Made by a program: the position numbers and the translations under genes. Of a stretch of 64,000 nt of DNA, positions 8,152 through 18,121 are shown in pieces. Source of the DNA: Jiella sonneratiae. GTDB lineage: Bacteria > Pseudomonadota > Alphaproteobacteria > Rhizobiales > Rhizobiaceae. The stretch is taken from NCBI RefSeq assembly GCF_017353515.1, contig NZ_JAFMPY010000023.1:1-64000 (forward strand). The letters run 5' to 3'. Position 1 is the first letter of the stretch; every line of letters begins with the position of its first letter. The notes under the pieces are model-generated. The model searched no databases. It was given only the letters and a program-made list of their open reading frames with translations, and had not been told where the DNA came from.

Positions 8152-10992
8152 ATGACCATCCATACCCGTACCCGCCGACTGGCGCTTCTCGCCGGCGCCG
8201 CGTTTCTCGCTTTTGCGGTCCCGGCCAATGCCGACCAGATCGTCGCCCAGGCCGCAGCGGACTGCCGCGACGCCAAGGACCATTTCGAGATCGCCCGGCA
8301 GATCAACACGCCCGAGGCCTATCAGGCGCATATCGACGCCTTCGGAACCTGCCCCTATGCGAGTTTCGCGCGGATCCTGAAGGGCCAGCTCACCAAGGAT
8401 TCCGCCGCCTCCGCGCCGCAGCCTTCGGGCGGAGCCGCCGGCGCGGGCGGTGCCGTACCGCAGGACGGCGGATCGGCCATGCAGGCCGAGCCGCAGCCGC
8501 AGCCGCAGCCGACGGACGGCGGCCAGGCCTCGCCGAACGTCGCCGAGGACCCGTTCTCGGGCGCCGGTGCGGGTACCGGGGGAGCCGCCGGCGGGGCGGC
8601 CGCGGGCGGCGACGGCGAACCGCGGCCCGTGCCGATCCCGGAACCCGATACCGACATCGCCGCGCCGGCGGGCGGCACCCCCGCCGGCGATGCCGCGACG
8701 TCGGGCGATGCGGCCTCCGGCAATGCGCCGGCCGCCGGGCCGCAGGCGCCGACGGGCGACGCCAAGCTCCTCGCCGACACGCTGGTCGACCGGCTGAACG
8801 CCCTGGAGGGGCCGCCGAGCGCCAGCGGGCCGCGGGTGCGCTACGATTCCGCCGTGCTCGACCAGGGCGATCTCTTCATCACCAATCTGCGGCTCACCAA
8901 GGACGACGGCCAGCCGAACTGGAGCGGCTTCGTCGCGCCCTCCGCCGTCGTCCTCAAGCCGAAGATCGAGCCGGACGGCACCTTCACCGCCAATTCGATC
9001 TTCATGACCAAGGCGAGCATCCGGGCGACCGAACAGAACGGCCCGAACGACAGGGTCGCGACGATCTCGTCGATCTCGATCCTCGACCCGCGGCTCGCGG
9101 CGGTCGGCGCGGCGCCGGCGAGCGACAGCCTCGGCCCGGTCGACATGCGCGGTCTCGACGTCCGCTCGGTCGTCGGCTTCGCCCCGACCGGCGAGATCCT
9201 GAAGATCGCGGCGATCCAGCTGACGACCAACGGCGTGTCGGACGGCCTGCCGCAGTCGGCGACCTTCGCCGTCAAGAACCTCGCCTTCACGCCGGAGCAG
9301 ATGGCGACGCTCTCCGGCGCGAGCCTTGCCGATTTCGAGGGGCTGGGGCCGGATTTCTTCGACTTCACCTTCACCACCACGATGCGGCGGGACACGGCGG
9401 CCCGCAACCTGAAGCTCACCGAGGCGGTCGCGATCGGCAACGAGGGCAGCCTGACGCTGTCGACGGGGCTCGCCAACTTCACCCCCGCCGACATCCGCTC
9501 CGTGATCGCCGCGGCCAATCCCGCCGCGCTGCTCGGCGTGAGCGCGACGCTGGAATCGGCCGATCTCGCCTTCGTCAACACCTCCTTCGTCGACAAGATG
9601 ATCAAGGTCGTCGCGCGCCAGCAGAACATCGACCCGCCGCTGTTCAAGGCGGCGATCCCGACGGCGGCGCGCGACGCCGTCAAGGGCGCCACCGGCAACG
9701 ATCCGCTCGCCGAGGCGGTGGCCGACGCGCTGCGGCAGTTTCTCGACGATCCCCGCTCGATCCGCCTGTCGGTGAAGCCCGCCCAGCCGGCGCCGATCGT
9801 CGGCACGGCATTCCAGATCGCCGGCTCGCCGGATCCCGTCGCCGGCATGGCGATGCTTCAGCCGAGCCTGTCGGTGAACGACGGTCCGCCGGTTCTGCTG
9901 CCGCTGGGCGAGCCCGGTGTGCCGGGGGCGTCCGGCGCCGATCTCGGCCCGACCGTTCCGGACGGTGCGCCGAACGACACCCCGCCGGCCGGCGGCGGAA
10001 CGCCCGACGCCACGGCGACGCCCGTCGATCCGCTGCCGCTGGTCCCGACGCCGGACGGCCAACAGCAGGATGCCCTTTCGGTCCCCGTCCCGGTGCAGCC
10101 GGAGACCCCCGGCCGCAATGCGGCGACGGCGGGCGTCATTGCCGACTGCGACCGGCTTGCCGCCGATTCCGACGACCCGACGAAGCCGGCGGACGTCGCC
10201 GGGGTGAAGGGGCCGACCGACATCGACGTCAAGCAGGCGCTGCCGGCCTGCGAGGCGGCGCATCGCCTCGCTCCGGACGATGCGCGGATGACCTTCCAGC
10301 TCGGGCGGACCTACCAGGCCGCCGGCCGGGACGACGACGCTGCGCGGCTCTACCGCGAGGCTGCGGATGCCGGCCAGCCGGTCGCCCAGTACGAACTCGC
10401 GCTCGCCTATTACGACGGCCGCGGCGTCACCGCGGATCCCACCCAGGCCGTCGAGTGGCTGCAGAAGTCCTCCGACGCCGGCAACGGCTTCGCCAAGTAT
10501 TTTCTCGGCATTGAGAAGGTGAACGGCACCTATCTCGCCCAGGACTATCCCGGCGCCTATGCGCTCTTCCAGGATGCTGTCGCCTTTGGCGTTCCGGAGG
10601 CCCTGGTCGAGCTCGGCAAGATGGAATACAGCGGCCAGGGCGTGCCGGAGAACTACGCCAAGGCCTTCGACTACTATCGCCAGGCGGCCCAGAAGGACGT
10701 CGCCGGCGGCTACTTCTACGTCGGCTTCATGAATGCCTTCGGCATCGGTGCGGACGGCGCGACGCCGCTCGACGCCGCGACCAACATGATGAAGGGACTG
10801 GCCGAGGGCTACGCCGACGCGGAGGAGCTCATCGTCACCAACAGTGCCCAGATCTTCGAGCCGCCGGTCCGCCAGGCGATCCAGGACTATCTGCGCACCG
10901 AGGGCTTCTACCAGGGACGCAGCGACGGCGTCTTCGGCCCGGCGACGCTACAGGCGATCAACGCCTGGCGCACCTCGGCCCCCCGAGGCTGA
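8152..10992 (+). CDS. Secreted SEL1-repeat protein with C-terminal peptidoglycan-binding domain
   Basis: A 946-residue exported protein. Layout: signal peptide 1-25 (cleavage near AVPANA-DQ); a short Cys-containing helical domain (~30-80); a long Pro/Ala/Gly/Asp-rich low-complexity linker (~85-205); a domain of unknown type (~205-590) rich in beta pattern (VLDQGDLFITNLRLTKDDG); a second low-complexity linker (~590-660); then SEL1/TPR-like repeats (~705-880, e.g. LAYYDGRGVTADPTQAVEWL); and a peptidoglycan-binding-1 type end (~905-940, GRSDGVFGPATLQAINAW). SEL1 proteins scaffold protein-protein contacts; the last domain suggests a periplasmic, wall-associated role. The central ~385 residues match nothing I recognise. 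Confidence 0.8.
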   Translation: MTIHTRTRRLALLAGAAFLAFAVPANADQIVAQAAADCRDAKDHFEIARQINTPEAYQAHIDAFGTCPYASFARILKGQLTKDSAASAPQPSGGAAGAGGAVPQDGGSAMQAEPQPQPQPTDGGQASPNVAEDPFSGAGAGTGGAAGGAAAGGDGEPRPVPIPEPDTDIAAPAGGTPAGDAATSGDAASGNAPAAGPQAPTGDAKLLADTLVDRLNALEGPPSASGPRVRYDSAVLDQGDLFITNLRLTKDDGQPNWSGFVAPSAVVLKPKIEPDGTFTANSIFMTKASIRATEQNGPNDRVATISSISILDPRLAAVGAAPASDSLGPVDMRGLDVRSVVGFAPTGEILKIAAIQLTTNGVSDGLPQSATFAVKNLAFTPEQMATLSGASLADFEGLGPDFFDFTFTTTMRRDTAARNLKLTEAVAIGNEGSLTLSTGLANFTPADIRSVIAAANPAALLGVSATLESADLAFVNTSFVDKMIKVVARQQNIDPPLFKAAIPTAARDAVKGATGNDPLAEAVADALRQFLDDPRSIRLSVKPAQPAPIVGTAFQIAGSPDPVAGMAMLQPSLSVNDGPPVLLPLGEPGVPGASGADLGPTVPDGAPNDTPPAGGGTPDATATPVDPLPLVPTPDGQQQDALSVPVPVQPETPGRNAATAGVIADCDRLAADSDDPTKPADVAGVKGPTDIDVKQALPACEAAHRLAPDDARMTFQLGRTYQAAGRDDDAARLYREAADAGQPVAQYELALAYYDGRGVTADPTQAVEWLQKSSDAGNGFAKYFLGIEKVNGTYLAQDYPGAYALFQDAVAFGVPEALVELGKMEYSGQGVPENYAKAFDYYRQAAQKDVAGGYFYVGFMNAFGIGADGATPLDAATNMMKGLAEGYADAEELIVTNSAQIFEPPVRQAIQDYLRTEGFYQGRSDGVFGPATLQAINAWRTSAPRG

Positions 10993-11133
10993 GGTGCGGC
11001 CGAGGCGCGGCAGCGCCCCGCCCGGCGTCTGCCGCGCGATGCCGGTCGCGCCGACGGCCGCCCTACCACGACGCCCGTTTGTGCCTAGCTTTCCCGGAGA
11101 ACCGCAACGTGACCGACAGGCAGGATGACGAGC

Positions 11134-12114
11134 ATGGCAAAGGCGCGACTGGCGATCGATCCGCAGGCATTCGATCCGGAAAGCACCGATCCCGAGCTCG
11201 TCAAGCTGGCCGAATGGCTGCGCACTGAACATCGCCAGCGCCCGGACCCCTGGTCGCTGCCGCTCGACAAGGTCCGCCAGGCACGAAAGGAGGGGAAGGG
11301 CATCTTCCCCTACGCCCCGCGGGACAAGGCGGCGGAGACCCTGATCCATCTGGGCTCGGCCGGCCGCGAGATCCCGATCCGGATCATCCGTCCCTCTAAC
11401 GGCGCGACCCGCGGCAGCTTCCTTCACCTCCACGGCGGCGGCTGGGTTTTCGGCGGCGCCGAGGAATCCGATCCGCGGCTGCGCCAGCTGGCGGACGCGA
11501 CCGGGCTGACGGTCGTGTCGGTCGAATATCGCCTGGCGCCGGAGCATCCGTTTCCGGCGGCGCCGGACGACTGCGTCGACGTCGCCCTGGCGCTCGCCAA
11601 CGGCCATCTGCCGGCCCCGCGCGGCTATCTCGCCATCGGCGGCGAGTCGGCCGGCGCCCACCTCGCGGTGCTGACGCTGATCCGTCTGCGCGACGACTAC
11701 AAGCTCCGCCCCTTCGGCGCGGCGCTGCTCGTCGCCGGCTGCTACGACCTTTCTCTGACGCCGAGCGTCCGGGCGGCGGGCGAGGACAGGCTGGTTCTCA
11801 ACACCGACGACATCAAGGAGTTCGTGCTGCGCTTCGTGCCGGACAGCTACCCGCTGAAGGACCCGCGGGTCTCGCCGCTCTACGCCGACCTCGAAGGCCT
11901 GCCGGCGGCGCGCTTCAGCTGCGGCACCCGCGACCTCCTCCTCGACGACACGCTGTTCATGGCGATGCGCTGGTTCGCCGCGGGCAATCCGGTCGAACTG
12001 CATCTGACCAATGGCGGCGTCCATGTCTTCGAGGCCTTCGGCGGCGAAGCCGGAAGGAAATCGCTGGAAGGCATGGAGGCTTATCTTCGCGAGCGGATCG
12101 ATTTTCCGGCCTGA
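11134..12114 (+). CDS. Alpha/beta hydrolase, hormone-sensitive lipase (HSL) family esterase
   Basis: A 326-residue enzyme with the HSL-family oxyanion motif HGGGW at 100-104, nucleophile elbow GGESAG (Ser 172) and a C-terminal histidine in GGVHVF (H297); the triad acid is probably in the CGTRDLLLDD block (~264-272). These cytoplasmic carboxylesterases hydrolyse short acyl esters; substrate unknown. The start is taken at ATG 11134 because AGGA lies 8 nt upstream; an in-frame ATG at 11125 has no room for a ribosome site. It stands alone, with no obvious operon partners. Confidence 0.87.
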   Translation: MAKARLAIDPQAFDPESTDPELVKLAEWLRTEHRQRPDPWSLPLDKVRQARKEGKGIFPYAPRDKAAETLIHLGSAGREIPIRIIRPSNGATRGSFLHLHGGGWVFGGAEESDPRLRQLADATGLTVVSVEYRLAPEHPFPAAPDDCVDVALALANGHLPAPRGYLAIGGESAGAHLAVLTLIRLRDDYKLRPFGAALLVAGCYDLSLTPSVRAAGEDRLVLNTDDIKEFVLRFVPDSYPLKDPRVSPLYADLEGLPAARFSCGTRDLLLDDTLFMAMRWFAAGNPVELHLTNGGVHVFEAFGGEAGRKSLEGMEAYLRERIDFPA

Positions 12115-12435
12115 GCGCGCGCCGCGCGGCGGCAAAGCTTGCGGTTTCCTTGCGGCGGTGGCGATAGAAGGTGCCTTTCCGGTTGCCGGCCAAGCAACTT
12201 CCAGGCCGGCGAACGGCCCTTATGAAGCCTTGCGAATCAATCGCTTGCCGGGCCGAACCGATGTGTCGTTCACGCCGCGTTAACGAATAATCGGCATGAA
12301 GGACGAGAAAAACTTCGGCATTGTCATTTTCGTGCCGCAGTTCTACGCAAGCTGACGCTGAGAAGAGCGGTTCCGAATGTACGGTCCGACCAGGGGAAGG
12401 GTCGGCCGCGATTTTCGGTCGTAGGGGGATGCCAG
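12115..12435. other. Intergenic region upstream of DUF882 gene
   Basis: Roughly 320 bp with no convincing gene. It turns locally AT-richer around 12230-12345 (for example CGTTAACGAATAATCGGC), where a promoter for the downstream gene is likely, but no clear consensus is visible. Confidence 0.35.
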
Positions 12436-14067
12436 ATGTTCGGAAGAACTCTCGGCGCCGGGCGTACGGCCCTGCGTCTTGCCACCATCGTCGCCGTGAC
12501 CCTGATCGGGGCTGCGGTCGCGACCGGCGCTGCGGCCGAGACCCGGACGCTGAAATTCTTCAATCTCCACACCCGTGAAAAGGCGTCGTTCGACTTCAAG
12601 GTCAACGGCCGCTACGACTCCGGCGAGTTGAAGAAGATCAACTGGTTCCTCCGGGACTGGCGCAAGGCCAAGGCGACGACCATGGATCCGCGCCTGCTCG
12701 ACCTGATCTGGGAAGCCTATCGCCAGTCCGGGTCGAACGGCTACATCAACGTCATCTGCGGCTACCGCTCGCCGGCCACCAACGAGATGCTGCGTTCGCG
12801 CTCCTCGGGCGTCGCCAAGCAGAGCCAGCACACGCTCGGCCGGGCGCTCGACTTCTACATCCCCGACGTGCCCTTGAAGAAGATGCGCGAGATCGGCCTC
12901 AAGATGCAGGTCGGCGGCGTCGGCTACTATCCGCGCTCCGGTTCGCCCTTCGTCCATTTCGACGTCGGCAACGCCCGGCACTGGCCGCGGATGAGCCGGC
13001 GCGAGCTTCTTGCCGTGTTCCCGAACGGCAATACCGTCCACGTGCCGTCCGACGGCAAGCCGCTGCCCGGCTACAGCCAGGCGCTCGCATCCTACAAGGC
13101 GCGCCGTGGCCAGTCCGAGATCCAGGTGGCGAATGCCGGTTCGTCGCGCTCCTCGGGTGGCGGCAAGTCGCTGATCGCCATGCTGTTCGGTGGCGGCGAC
13201 TCGGCCGAGGCGGCCGAGGACGAAGCCGATGTCGCGGCGCCGACCGAGGCCCCGGCGCGGGCCGCCCCGGTTCAGGCCAAGCCCGAGGCACAGGTGCAGG
13301 TGGCAGCGGTGGTGCCGCAGCCGCGCCCGGCCCGCAATCTGCCGGCCGGCGTGAGCGTCCCCGTCGCAGACGGCTTCGACGTCGGCTCGCCGGCCGCTGC
13401 GGCGACGCAGGTCGCGACGCTCGAGGCGGCCCGCGTGCCGGTTCCGACCTTCGCGGCGAGAGCCAAGGCGACTCCCGCCGAAACGAACGTTTCCGGTGAA
13501 GTGGACGCTCTCGTTGCCGCCCTCGAAGCGCCGAAGCCCGAGACGGTCGCGAGCGGCCAGCTCGCCTTCGCGGTGCCGACCCCGACCGATCGCCCGAATT
13601 TCGCTGCGCTGCTGAAGCGCGGCGCCACGGCGGAAGCGCCGGCTGCCGACGACGCGTCGACCGCGCTGAGCGCGCTCGCCGCCGTCGATCGCGGCGCGGT
13701 TGCGGCCGTCGTCCCGGCGAACCGGCCGGCGGCTGGAGCGGCGGCGGAGAGCAAGCCGCGGCTGCGCAACGCCTCGTTCTCGAGCGAGCCGAAGCCGGCC
13801 CGCAAGCCGGCGCGGTCGGTTGAAATCGCCTCCGACGACGGGTCGATCGAGGCCGAGATCCTTGCCGGAAAGGGCGGCCGGGTCGTCCGTCCGGGCGCCG
13901 GCGCCGGCCGGAGCCAGGAGACGATCTCCTCGCGCATCGCCATCGCTTCGCTCACCTCGGCGCCGCGGACTTCGGGCGGCGAATTCGTCGGCCATCCGAG
14001 CGGCGAACTCGGCCAGGCGCTTCGCGCCCGCGGCTTCACCCTTGTCGACGTCCGCTACGGCGACTGA
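12436..14067 (+). CDS. Secreted DUF882 (M15-like) murein peptidase
   Basis: A 543-residue exported protein. Signal peptide 1-35 (ending GAAAET), then a DUF882/YcbK-type peptidase domain (~38-190) with the M15 zinc motif: H132 and D139 in QHTLGRALD and H174 in FVHFDVG. GYRSPATNEMLR (109-120) is the usual preceding block. Domains of this type cut or trim peptidoglycan peptides in the periplasm. The remaining ~350 residues are a low-complexity Ala/Pro/Val-rich tail, probably a wall-spanning linker, without a recognised domain. ATG 12436 follows a GGGGGA ribosome site. The extended tail is typical of rhizobial members of the family. Confidence 0.85.
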   Translation: MFGRTLGAGRTALRLATIVAVTLIGAAVATGAAAETRTLKFFNLHTREKASFDFKVNGRYDSGELKKINWFLRDWRKAKATTMDPRLLDLIWEAYRQSGSNGYINVICGYRSPATNEMLRSRSSGVAKQSQHTLGRALDFYIPDVPLKKMREIGLKMQVGGVGYYPRSGSPFVHFDVGNARHWPRMSRRELLAVFPNGNTVHVPSDGKPLPGYSQALASYKARRGQSEIQVANAGSSRSSGGGKSLIAMLFGGGDSAEAAEDEADVAAPTEAPARAAPVQAKPEAQVQVAAVVPQPRPARNLPAGVSVPVADGFDVGSPAAAATQVATLEAARVPVPTFAARAKATPAETNVSGEVDALVAALEAPKPETVASGQLAFAVPTPTDRPNFAALLKRGATAEAPAADDASTALSALAAVDRGAVAAVVPANRPAAGAAAESKPRLRNASFSSEPKPARKPARSVEIASDDGSIEAEILAGKGGRVVRPGAGAGRSQETISSRIAIASLTSAPRTSGGEFVGHPSGELGQALRARGFTLVDVRYGD

Positions 14068-14146
14068 TCCGGAAAAGCTCCCGGCGAGCATGTCTGCGAG
14101 CTGGGCGGCCTGCCGGTGACAGCCGTCGCGCCTGCATCAGCCGCTC

Positions 14147-14324
14147 TGATACGAGATCCGCTCGGTCAGAACGGGCTCGTATCAAGCCCGCGCGGCGAAT
14201 GAGCGTCTTTGTTTCCGGCATCACGAAGTGATCTGCCGGAGACCGTATGAGAGGCGGCTTGCCGAAGACTCTCCGGCGGATCGAATCGAACGATACGTCA
14301 ACGGCCCCGCCTTGCGGCGGGGTC
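14147..14324. repeat. Cluster of inverted repeats in the long mucR upstream region
   Basis: Three structures lie close together: TGATACGAG (14147-14155) with its exact complement at 14176-14184; GATCTGCCGGAG (14230-14241) facing its near-complement at 14271-14282; and a compact hairpin GGCCCCGCC/GGCGGGGTC with a TTGC loop (14303-14324). None has a downstream T-run, so they are not classic terminators. They could be decayed interspersed repeats or structured RNA. Confidence 0.45.
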
Positions 14325-14962
14325 ATGCCGTTCGGGCGGAAGCCTTCGTCGGGGCCGCCGTCGCGATGCCGGTGATCGCCGGTCGGCACGCTCTTTCCAA
14401 CGCCACCGGGCCGATTGCCGGCACGGCACGCCGGGCACTGGCGTTTCCGGGGCCTGCTGCGGGTATCGCCGCCTTCGGCGGACCGCCTCCGATGGATGAA
14501 GGGTAGCAGGCGGGGCCGCGACCCGGGGCATTGCGTCCCGCCGGGAATTGCGGTGGCCGCCCGCGACGAAACGTTCCCGTCAAGCCATCGCCATTCGCCC
14601 CCCTCCTGCCGCACCGGCACTCCGCCCATGCCACTCCACTGGTCGACCTGACATCGGAGCCCGGTGAGCGCCCTGCCTGCATTGGCGGGCACCGCCCCGA
14701 CAGCGGCCACGCAACAGACCCTGCGACCGCGACGATGAATGAAAACGTCATCGACGATTTGCGAAAGCTGAATCTCCTCTGCAATTGTTGGCAGCCGACG
14801 TAAATTCCAGAAACGAATCAATTAACTTTTGGAAAGACGCCCCTTGGTTGCATGAGCTCAGCGAACGCGACCGGTCTTCGACATGGCCGATCGGCTCTTG
14901 CAGCGCTGCTCAAGGTGGATTTTGCTTGTGATGTCCCCCGGTTTTCGAGCCTGCTTGGGCCT

Positions 14963-15016
14963 GAATTCTGAAAAAACAGAAATTCGCTATTGACAGCAAG
15001 TAAATCGGCATAAATA
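14963..15016 (+). promoter_or_regulatory. Candidate mucR promoter and operator-like palindrome
   Basis: A TTGACA hexamer (14990-14995) is followed 15 bp later by TAAATA (15011-15016), a sigma-70-like pair with a short spacer. Immediately upstream is an AT-rich palindrome, TTCTG-AAAAAA-CAGAA (about 14965-14980). Ros/MucR proteins are known to bind AT-rich sites and repress their own genes, so this could be the autoregulatory site; that is inference. Confidence 0.35.
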
Positions 15017-15144
15017 CAGGGCAACAAGGCACAGCAATGGTTCTCGTGCTCCCGCGCGCCCAGTGGTGGTCGGCAGTGCTCTCCCGCTCGGCGCGCGAAC
15101 TAGTTTTATGACACTGCCGTGATATCAAACGATCGGGTGATAAA

Positions 15145-15570
15145 TTGGATCAGATCGAGGCCATCGAAAACAACGAGATGCTCATGGAGCTTACGGCTGA
15201 GGTCGTCGCTGCCTATGTGAGCAACAATTCTCTGCCCGTTTCAGAGCTTCCGGCGTTGATCTCGGACGTCTATGGGGCGCTCGGGCGGACCACCTCGGCG
15301 CCGGCGGCGCCGCAGGTCGAGAAGCCGAAGCCGGCGGTTCCGGTCAAGAAGTCCGTGACGGACGACTACATCATCTGCCTGGAAGACGGCAAGAAGTTCA
15401 AGTCGCTGAAGCGCCACCTGATGACCCACTACAATCTTTCGCCGGAAGAGTACCGCGAGAAGTGGGATCTGGCGGCCGACTATCCGATGGTGGCGCCGAA
15501 CTACGCCGCGGCGCGTTCGCGTCTCGCCAAGCAGATGGGTCTCGGTCACAAGCGCCGTCGCGGCCGCTGA
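15145..15570 (+). CDS. mucR: MucR/Ros family zinc-finger transcriptional regulator
   Basis: A 141-residue regulator of the alphaproteobacterial Ros/MucR family, which controls exopolysaccharide, motility and virulence or symbiosis genes. The N-terminal oligomerisation part reads [20 protein letters not shown]; the prokaryotic zinc finger has C78-x2-D81-x9-H91-x3-H95, exactly the MucR spacing. The basic C-terminus (GHKRRRGR) contacts DNA. The start is TTG 15145, preceded by GGGTGA at 5 nt; the first ATG lies at residue 12, inside the conserved N-terminal block, so the TTG is needed for a full-length protein. Monocistronic, likely autoregulated. Confidence 0.93.
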   Translation: MDQIEAIENNEMLMELTAEVVAAYVSNNSLPVSELPALISDVYGALGRTTSAPAAPQVEKPKPAVPVKKSVTDDYIICLEDGKKFKSLKRHLMTHYNLSPEEYREKWDLAADYPMVAPNYAAARSRLAKQMGLGHKRRRGR

Positions 15571-15593
15571 GGCAACGCGGCGCCGGCCTCGGA

Positions 15594-15638
15594 GCACGAT
15601 GCCGAAAAGCGGAATCCGGTTTTCGGACGATATCACGC
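15594..15638. repeat. Rhizobial-type intergenic palindrome after mucR
   Basis: CCGAAAA (15602-15608) and TTTTCGG (15620-15626) face each other around GCGGAATCCGG, flanked by GCACGAT and ATATCACGC. This resembles the short palindromic element scattered through Hyphomicrobiales genomes. Its position 24 bp after the mucR stop means it may also serve as the transcription end. Confidence 0.6.
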
Positions 15639-15976
15639 GCATTCAGCAAGAAAGTGCAGGGGTAGGAGCGAAGCTTGCCTCGTCCCGCACTGAAAAGCGC
15701 GGCGCCCGGCGCCGCACGAAACGCAGGACCGCGTCGACCGCTATCTCGTCGCCCTGATTGCGCCCTCCGGCGCTGAAGGGCGCGTCGCATCCGATGCGGC
15801 GGCATCGTCGTGAAGGACTTGAGGCCCGGCGGGTTTGCCCACTGGGCCTTCGTCGTTTCGACGTCCGGCGATCCCGGCACCTCCCGACATCGCAAGCCAA
15901 CCGGCGGGACCTGCGCATGGCAGGCACAGGCGACGTCCGGCCTGTGCGAGGATGAACGTCACCACCAGACCCGGCG
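15639..15976. other. Intergenic region between mucR and SGNH gene
   Basis: Convergent gap without a recognised gene. It contains two small inverted repeats: AGTGCAGGG facing CCCGCACT (about 15651-15710) and GCGCCCT/AGGGCGC (15760-15783). Neither is followed by a T-run, so terminator function is uncertain. Confidence 0.35.
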
Positions 15977-16789
15977 TCAGGCGCGGCCGAGCACGTAGTT
16001 GACGAGGTGGTTGGCGTAATAGGCGTAGCCTTCTGCCGAGGCGTGGAAACCGTCGCGGGAAAAGCCCGCCGGTTCGACGCGGGGCAGGGTGGTCGCGACG
16101 ATCGCGCCGCGCTCGGCGCAGAGCCGCGCGCCGATCTTCCGGACGATCCGGGCGCGCAGTTCCAGGACGTAGGCGAGGCCGCGCGGCAGCGCCGGGACGC
16201 GCTTCAGGTCCACCGGCGGCGACCAGACGATCCGCGCCTCGGGCCACTTTGCCCTCAGCGCATAGAGAAGCCCGCCGAAACCCCGCTTGAAGCGGCGCCC
16301 GCCATGGAAGTTCTTGGCGTCGTTGGTGCCGATCATCAGGACGATGTGGGTGAACGCCTCGCGGGCGAGATTGGGCACCACATGGTCGCGGATCTCCGCC
16401 GAGACGGCCGAGTTCGCGCCGACCGCACGCCAGAACACCGGCAGGCCGGTCAGTGCGACGATCCGCTCGGCGAGCTTCGGCCCGAGCGAATCGTCGATCC
16501 GCTCGACGCCGACGCCGGCCGCCGAGGAATCGCCGATGACGAGCAGCCTGACGGCCGCCTCGCGGGCCGCCTCCGGGCCCAGAAAGCCGCTGGTCCGGCC
16601 GGCGGGCGGACGCATCCGTTCGATGCGGCGACGCGCCTGGACGCCCTGCCAGACATAGACCGGCAGGAGCAGCCAGGAGACCAGGCCGGTCTTGAACGAC
16701 GCGGCGAGCCCCCCGGGGTCGAACTCGCCGGAGAGATCGCGGAGCGAGCCCGGTGGACCGCCGGAAAACTCAGTCTGCGGTGTCATCAT
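15977..16789 (-). CDS. SGNH/GDSL-type hydrolase
   Basis: A 270-residue esterase-type protein. SGNH blocks in order: GDS with nucleophile S88 ([11 protein letters not shown]), the Gly block and Asn in VGANS, GTND, and the C-terminal DGFH carrying the catalytic Asp and His. A single hydrophobic helix near 35-50 ([12 protein letters not shown]) precedes the domain, so it may be membrane anchored with the catalytic part outside. ATG 16789 overlaps the pgk stop (ATGA), so it is coupled to pgk. Family members deacylate lipids, sugars or peptidoglycan; which one is unclear. The pairing with a glycolytic gene looks like shared expression rather than a pathway. Confidence 0.85.
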   Translation of the reverse strand: MMTPQTEFSGGPPGSLRDLSGEFDPGGLAASFKTGLVSWLLLPVYVWQGVQARRRIERMRPPAGRTSGFLGPEAAREAAVRLLVIGDSSAAGVGVERIDDSLGPKLAERIVALTGLPVFWRAVGANSAVSAEIRDHVVPNLAREAFTHIVLMIGTNDAKNFHGGRRFKRGFGGLLYALRAKWPEARIVWSPPVDLKRVPALPRGLAYVLELRARIVRKIGARLCAERGAIVATTLPRVEPAGFSRDGFHASAEGYAYYANHLVNYVLGRA

Positions 16790-17979
16790 GCCTTGAGGAC
16801 CTCGACGCCGGGCAGAGACTTGCCCTCCATCCATTCCAGAAATGCGCCGCCTGCCGTCGAAACATAGGTGAAATCGCCCGCGACGCCAGCCTGGTTGAGG
16901 GCCGCGACGGTGTCGCCGCCGCCGGCGACGGAGACCAGCCCGCCGGCCTTGGTCAGCTTCGCGGCATGGCGGGCGGCGGCGGCCGTCGCCGCGTCGAAGG
17001 GCGCGATCTCGAAGGCGCCGAGCGGGCCGTTCCAGACCAGCGTCTTCGCCCCGTCGAAGCATGCCTCGATGGCCTCGACGCTCTTCGGGCCGGCATCGAG
17101 GATCATCGCGTCCTGCGGCACCGCGGTCACCGGCACCACCTCGTTTGCGGCGCCCGCCTTGAATTCGCGGGCAATCACCGCGTCGACCGGCAAAAGAATG
17201 CGGCAGCCGGCCTTCTCTGCCGCCGCCATGATCTGGCGGGCGGTGTCGGCGAGGTCGTGTTCGCAGAGCGACTTGCCGACGGCGACGCCGTTCGCGGCGA
17301 GGAAGGTGTTGGCCATGCCGCCGCCGATCACCAGCGCGTCGACCCGGGCGACGAGATTTTCGAGAAGGTCGATCTTGGTCGAGACCTTGGCGCCGCCGAC
17401 GACTGCCACCAGCGGCCTTGCGGGGCTGCCGAGGCCCTTTTCCAGCGCCTCGATCTCGGCCTGCATGGTCCGCCCGGCATAGGCCGGCATGTGATGGGCG
17501 AGGCCCTCGGTGGAAGCGTGGGCGCGGTGGGCGGCGGAAAACGCCTCGTTGACATAGAGGTCGCCGAGCTTGGCCAGCGCCGCGACGAAGTCGGGATCGT
17601 TCTTCTCCTCGCCGGCGTAGAAGCGGGTGTTTTCCAGAAGCAGGATCTCGCCGTCCTTCAGGGCCGCGACGGCGGCCTCGGCCACCGCGCCGATGCAGTC
17701 CTCCGCGAAGGCGACGGGCCTGCCGATCATCTCGGCAAGGACGGGAACGATCGGCTTCAGCGACATCTGGGCGTTCGGCTTGCCCTTCGGGCGTCCGAAA
17801 TGCGCCAAAAGCACGACCCGGCCGCCCTTCGTCGCGATCTCGCGGATCGTCGGCAGCACGCGCTTAATGCGGGTCTTGTCCGTGACGAACGCGTCCTTCA
17901 TCGGAACGTTGAGGTCGACGCGCAGGAGCACGCGCTTGCCCTTCAGGTCGGCGTCGTCGAGGGTCTTGAACTGCGTCAC
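16786..17979 (-). CDS. pgk: Phosphoglycerate kinase
   Basis: A 397-residue cytoplasmic enzyme of glycolysis/gluconeogenesis that interconverts 1,3-bisphosphoglycerate + ADP and 3-phosphoglycerate + ATP. Landmarks: [12 protein letters not shown] (substrate loop), [34 protein letters not shown], the hinge, [12 protein letters not shown] and the nucleotide loop GGGDTVAAL. The start is GTG 17979 ([15 protein letters not shown]) with GAGGAG about 8 nt upstream; reading further upstream adds non-conserved residues. Length is normal. Unlike many bacteria, no gap or fba gene is adjacent on the visible side. Confidence 0.96.
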   Translation of the reverse strand: MTQFKTLDDADLKGKRVLLRVDLNVPMKDAFVTDKTRIKRVLPTIREIATKGGRVVLLAHFGRPKGKPNAQMSLKPIVPVLAEMIGRPVAFAEDCIGAVAEAAVAALKDGEILLLENTRFYAGEEKNDPDFVAALAKLGDLYVNEAFSAAHRAHASTEGLAHHMPAYAGRTMQAEIEALEKGLGSPARPLVAVVGGAKVSTKIDLLENLVARVDALVIGGGMANTFLAANGVAVGKSLCEHDLADTARQIMAAAEKAGCRILLPVDAVIAREFKAGAANEVVPVTAVPQDAMILDAGPKSVEAIEACFDGAKTLVWNGPLGAFEIAPFDAATAAAARHAAKLTKAGGLVSVAGGGDTVAALNQAGVAGDFTYVSTAGGAFLEWMEGKSLPGVEVLKA

Positions 17980-18121
17980 GGAAATTCTCCTCAAGGGTCT
18001 GTCGGGCGAGCGGGACGGGCGCCCGGCGGGCACCCGTTCGACGCTCACATGGTCGGTCGGCGTCCGGCTTCGTAGCCTTCCCGGCAAAGAGCGTCCAGAC
18101 GAGGCGCCGCGGACGAGCCTG

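Larger units (their letters stand above)
14068..15144. other. 1.1-kb region without recognised protein gene
   Basis: Between the DUF882 gene and mucR. No frame here has a family match I can recognise together with a ribosome site. It contains the inverted-repeat cluster at 14147-14324 and, from about 14800 onward, AT-richer sequence that probably carries the mucR promoter. A small RNA gene is possible but not demonstrable by eye. Confidence 0.4.

Noticed and set aside
14036-14821. A 261-codon minus-strand frame upstream of mucR
   Set aside because: No recognisable domain, no ribosome site, overlaps the end of the DUF882 gene and the repeat cluster.
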